The position numbers and the translations under genes were made by a program. A stretch of 64,000 bases of DNA from Polaromonas sp. (GTDB lineage Bacteria; Pseudomonadota; Gammaproteobacteria; Burkholderiales; Burkholderiaceae_C). The stretch covers positions 186,001 through 250,000 of the forward strand of contig NZ_JACPOF010000015.1 in assembly GCF_016185115.1 (NCBI RefSeq), given 5' to 3'. The notes beneath the pieces were generated by a model. That model worked only from the letters and a program-made list of their open reading frames with translations, had not been told where the DNA came from and searched no databases. This document shows positions 62,044-64,000 of the stretch, in pieces (within the stretch, counting starts at the first letter, position 1; the number at the start of each line of letters is the position of its first letter).

Positions 62044-62760
62044 ATGATCAACAAGATAGCCCGCTCGGTCGCGGATGCGCTGGCCGACGTCAAGGACGGC
62101 TCGACCGTTTTGATAGGCGGCTTCGGCACCGCAGGCATTCCCATCGAACTGATTGACGGCCTGATCGCGCAGGGCGCAAAGGACCTGACCCTGGTGAACA
62201 ACAATGCCGGCAATGGCGAAACCGGGCTGGCCGCTCTGCTCATGGCGGGGCAGGTGCGCAAGGTGATCTGCAGCTTTCCGCGCCAGGCCGACAGCCAGGT
62301 GTTTGACGGGCTGTACCGCAGCGGCAAGGTCGAACTCGAGCTGGTGCCCCAGGGCAACCTGGCCGAGCGCATTCGCGCCGCCGGTGCCGGTGTGGGTGCT
62401 TTCTTCTCGCCCACGGGTTACGGCACAGAGCTGGCCAAGAACGCCGACGGCTCGCCCAAGGAAACACGCGAGATCAACGGCAAGCACTATGTGCTGGAAA
62501 TGCCCATCCACGGCGACGTGGCGCTGATACGCGCCGAGCGCGGCGACCGCTGGGGCAACCTGACCTATCGCATGGCTGCGCGCAACTTCGGCCCTGTCAT
62601 GGCGATGGCCGCGAAAAAGACGATTGCTACCGTGCATGAAATCGTCGAGCTTGGCGGGCTTGATCCCGAGGCCGTCGTGACGCCAGGAATCTTTGTGAGC
62701 CAGATCGTCAAGATTGACCGCGTGGCGACCCAGTCGGGTGGCGCGAAAAAAGCTGCCTGA
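62044..62760 (+). CDS. pcaI: 3-oxoadipate CoA-transferase subunit A
   Basis: A 238-residue class I CoA-transferase alpha subunit. GSTVLIGGFGTAGIPIELID is the CoA-binding GGFGxxG motif, followed by LTLVNNNAGNGETGLAALL. ACGGAGACAAATCA precedes the ATG. The succinyl-CoA donor is family knowledge. Specificity for 3-oxoadipate rather than 3-oxo acids in general is inferred from the IclR regulator and the downstream thiolase. Confidence 0.88.
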   Translation: MINKIARSVADALADVKDGSTVLIGGFGTAGIPIELIDGLIAQGAKDLTLVNNNAGNGETGLAALLMAGQVRKVICSFPRQADSQVFDGLYRSGKVELELVPQGNLAERIRAAGAGVGAFFSPTGYGTELAKNADGSPKETREINGKHYVLEMPIHGDVALIRAERGDRWGNLTYRMAARNFGPVMAMAAKKTIATVHEIVELGGLDPEAVVTPGIFVSQIVKIDRVATQSGGAKKAA

Positions 62761-62772
62761 ACGGAGCAAAAA

Positions 62773-63414
62773 ATGACCTACCAAAAACGCACCAAAGACC
62801 AGCTCGCTGCACGCGTCGCCCAGGACATTCCCGAAGGCGCGACCGTCAACCTCGGCATAGGCCAGCCCACGCTGGTGGCCAACCACATTCCTTCCACGCT
62901 TGAAGTGCTGCTGCACAGCGAGAACGGCATTCTGGGCATGGGCCCGGCCCCCGCTGAGGGCGAAGAAGACTACGACCTCATCAACGCCGGCAAGCAGCCT
63001 GTGACGCTGCTCAAGGGCGGCGCTTTCTTTCACCATGCCGACAGCTTCGCCATGATGCGCGGCGGCCACCTCGACATTTGCGTCCTCGGCGCCTTTCAGG
63101 TCTCAAGCACGGGTGACCTTGCCAACTGGAGCACCGGCGAGCCCGGCTCCATTCCCGCCGTGGGTGGCGCGATGGACCTGGCCATAGGTGCCAAGCAGAC
63201 CTGGGTCATGATGGATTTGCTGACCAAAAAAGGCGAGAGCAAGGTCGTCGACAAATGCACATACCCGCTGACGGGCATAGGCTGCGTCAAGCGCATCTAT
63301 TCAGACATCGCCACGCTGGCCTGCACGCCGGACGGCCTCAAGCTCATCGACATGGTGGATGGACTGAGTCATGCCGAGCTTGAAAAGCTGGTCGGCCTGT
63401 CCATCGCAGCCTGA
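62773..63414 (+). CDS. pcaJ: 3-oxoadipate CoA-transferase subunit B
   Basis: A 213-residue beta subunit. LGIGQPTLVANHIP and the catalytic glutamate in LLHSENGILGMGPAP are present, and GGHLDICVLGAFQVSSTGDL is conserved. It begins 12 bases after pcaI and is followed by the thiolase gene 40 bases later. Together with PcaI it forms 3-oxoadipyl-CoA. Confidence 0.9.
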   Translation: MTYQKRTKDQLAARVAQDIPEGATVNLGIGQPTLVANHIPSTLEVLLHSENGILGMGPAPAEGEEDYDLINAGKQPVTLLKGGAFFHHADSFAMMRGGHLDICVLGAFQVSSTGDLANWSTGEPGSIPAVGGAMDLAIGAKQTWVMMDLLTKKGESKVVDKCTYPLTGIGCVKRIYSDIATLACTPDGLKLIDMVDGLSHAELEKLVGLSIAA

Positions 63415-63454
63415 GCTTCAACAGATTAATTTTTAGTATCAACAGGAGATCTTC

Positions 63455-64000
63455 ATGACCCAACAAGCCTTCATCTGCGACGCAGTGCGCACCCCTTTCG
63501 GCCGTTACGGCGGCGCACTCAGCAGCGTACGCACCGATGACCTCGGCGCGGTGCCGCTCAAGGCGCTGATGGCCCGCAACCCGAATGTCGACTGGCTGGC
63601 CGTCACTGATGTGATCTACGGCAACGTCAACCAGGCCGGTGAAGACAACCGCAACGTCGCCCACATGGCGACCCTGCTGGCCGGCCTGCCGATTGAAATG
63701 CCGGGCGCCACCATCAACCGCCTGTGCGGCTCGGGCATGGATGCCGTGGGCACCGCAGCACGCGCGATCAAGTCCGGTGAAGCACAGCTGATGATTGCCG
63801 GCGGTGTCGAGAGCATGAGCCGCGCCCCTTATGTCATGGGCAAGGCCGACAGCCCGTTCAGCCGCAATGTGCAGATGTATGACACGACGATCGGATGGCG
63901 CTTCATCAACAAGCTGATGAAGGAAAAATACGGCGTTGATGCGATGCCTGAAACGGCAGAGAACGTCGCCACCGACTACAAAATCAGCCGCGAAGACCAG
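63455..64000 (+). CDS. pcaF: 3-oxoadipyl-CoA thiolase, N-terminal part (cut by window edge)
   Basis: 182 residues are visible from the ATG at 63455 with AACAGGAG upstream. FICDAVRTPFGRYGGALSSV and the nucleophile Cys91 in INRLCGSGMDAVGTAARAIK are typical. SRAPYVMGKADSPFSRNVQM, with its DTTIGWRF follow-up, is characteristic of PcaF/PaaJ 3-oxoadipyl-CoA thiolases rather than acetoacetyl-CoA thiolases. It would release succinyl-CoA and acetyl-CoA. Confidence 0.9.
   Translation, partial: MTQQAFICDAVRTPFGRYGGALSSVRTDDLGAVPLKALMARNPNVDWLAVTDVIYGNVNQAGEDNRNVAHMATLLAGLPIEMPGATINRLCGSGMDAVGTAARAIKSGEAQLMIAGGVESMSRAPYVMGKADSPFSRNVQMYDTTIGWRFINKLMKEKYGVDAMPETAENVATDYKISREDQ

Noticed and set aside
62041..63069. 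342-codon antisense frame opposite pcaI-pcaJ
   Set aside because: It spans two real genes and their spacer; no motif.
1..64000. CRISPR array, prophage or insertion sequence
   Set aside because: No regularly spaced repeats, no cas genes, no integrase or transposase frame seen; dispersed repeats are short and non-coding.

Overview
The window reads as chromosomal DNA of a betaproteobacterium, most likely a Comamonadaceae member of the Polaromonas/Rhodoferax/Variovorax type. This rests on family-level recognition: Bug-type (TctC) solute-binding proteins, dusB-fis-purH, a pilGHIJ-chpA chemosensory cluster next to rubredoxin/thiD/hemL, pyrR-pyrB-pyrC' with an inactive dihydroorotase homologue, a pcaIJF-type locus, and short GC-rich dispersed repeats of a kind common in this family. 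I see no transposase, integrase, phage gene or CRISPR array. Base composition is uniformly GC-rich except for one unknown gene beside a tRNA (48847-49902) and the AT-rich spacers near 28.0, 28.5, 35.9, 36.7 and 61.9 kb.

Left part (1-27.5 kb), mostly housekeeping: the N-terminus of a UbiH-like hydroxylase (minus), a MOSC protein, a 7TMR-DISM membrane protein with a degenerate GGDEF domain, ychF, a pseudouridine-synthase-like protein that lacks the catalytic aspartate, a YqaA membrane protein, dusB-fis, purH, then hemL and thiD on the minus strand. A tiny rubredoxin gene and a good sigma-54-type promoter candidate precede the twitching-motility chemosensory operon pilG-pilH-pilI-pilJ-chpA; ChpA is a 2052-residue kinase with several HPt-like segments and its own receiver. 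After a photolyase (minus) comes the pyrimidine cluster yqgE-ruvX-pyrR-pyrB-pyrC'-plsC.

Middle (27.5-43 kb), accessory and stress functions: a tautomerase and a MarR regulator that share an identical 14-base motif at the same distance from their starts; CsbD and an exported three-repeat cysteine-pair protein; a probably exported beta-carbonic anhydrase; an MFS exporter; the bacterial NHEJ pair ku-ligD; a TetR regulator divergent from a hydantoinase/oxoprolinase operon (hyuA-hyuB-Bug-unknown) closed by a strong terminator.

Right part (42-64 kb): a minus-strand catabolic cluster (thiolase, acyl-CoA synthetase, VOC dioxygenase-like protein, azoreductase-like flavoprotein, EthD-like protein, Bug protein) divergent from a PAS-LuxR regulator; tRNA-Arg(CCU); an unknown exported protein; a minus-strand run MoxR ATPase, small membrane protein, GNAT, VWA protein, TamA, TamB; cytochrome c4; a DUF1841 protein; a small membrane protein; and an IclR regulator divergent from pcaI-pcaJ-pcaF, the last cut by the window edge.

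The least-explained signals are non-coding. One GC-rich repeat family lies just downstream of stop codons in four places, and one copy carries a 95-bp nested inverted-repeat element. A 50-bp element occurs in two inverted copies. There are also several sharp palindromes: twin TTAAC-N6-GTTAA sites, a 20-bp perfect palindrome, and a palindromic repeat translated in frame inside ligD.
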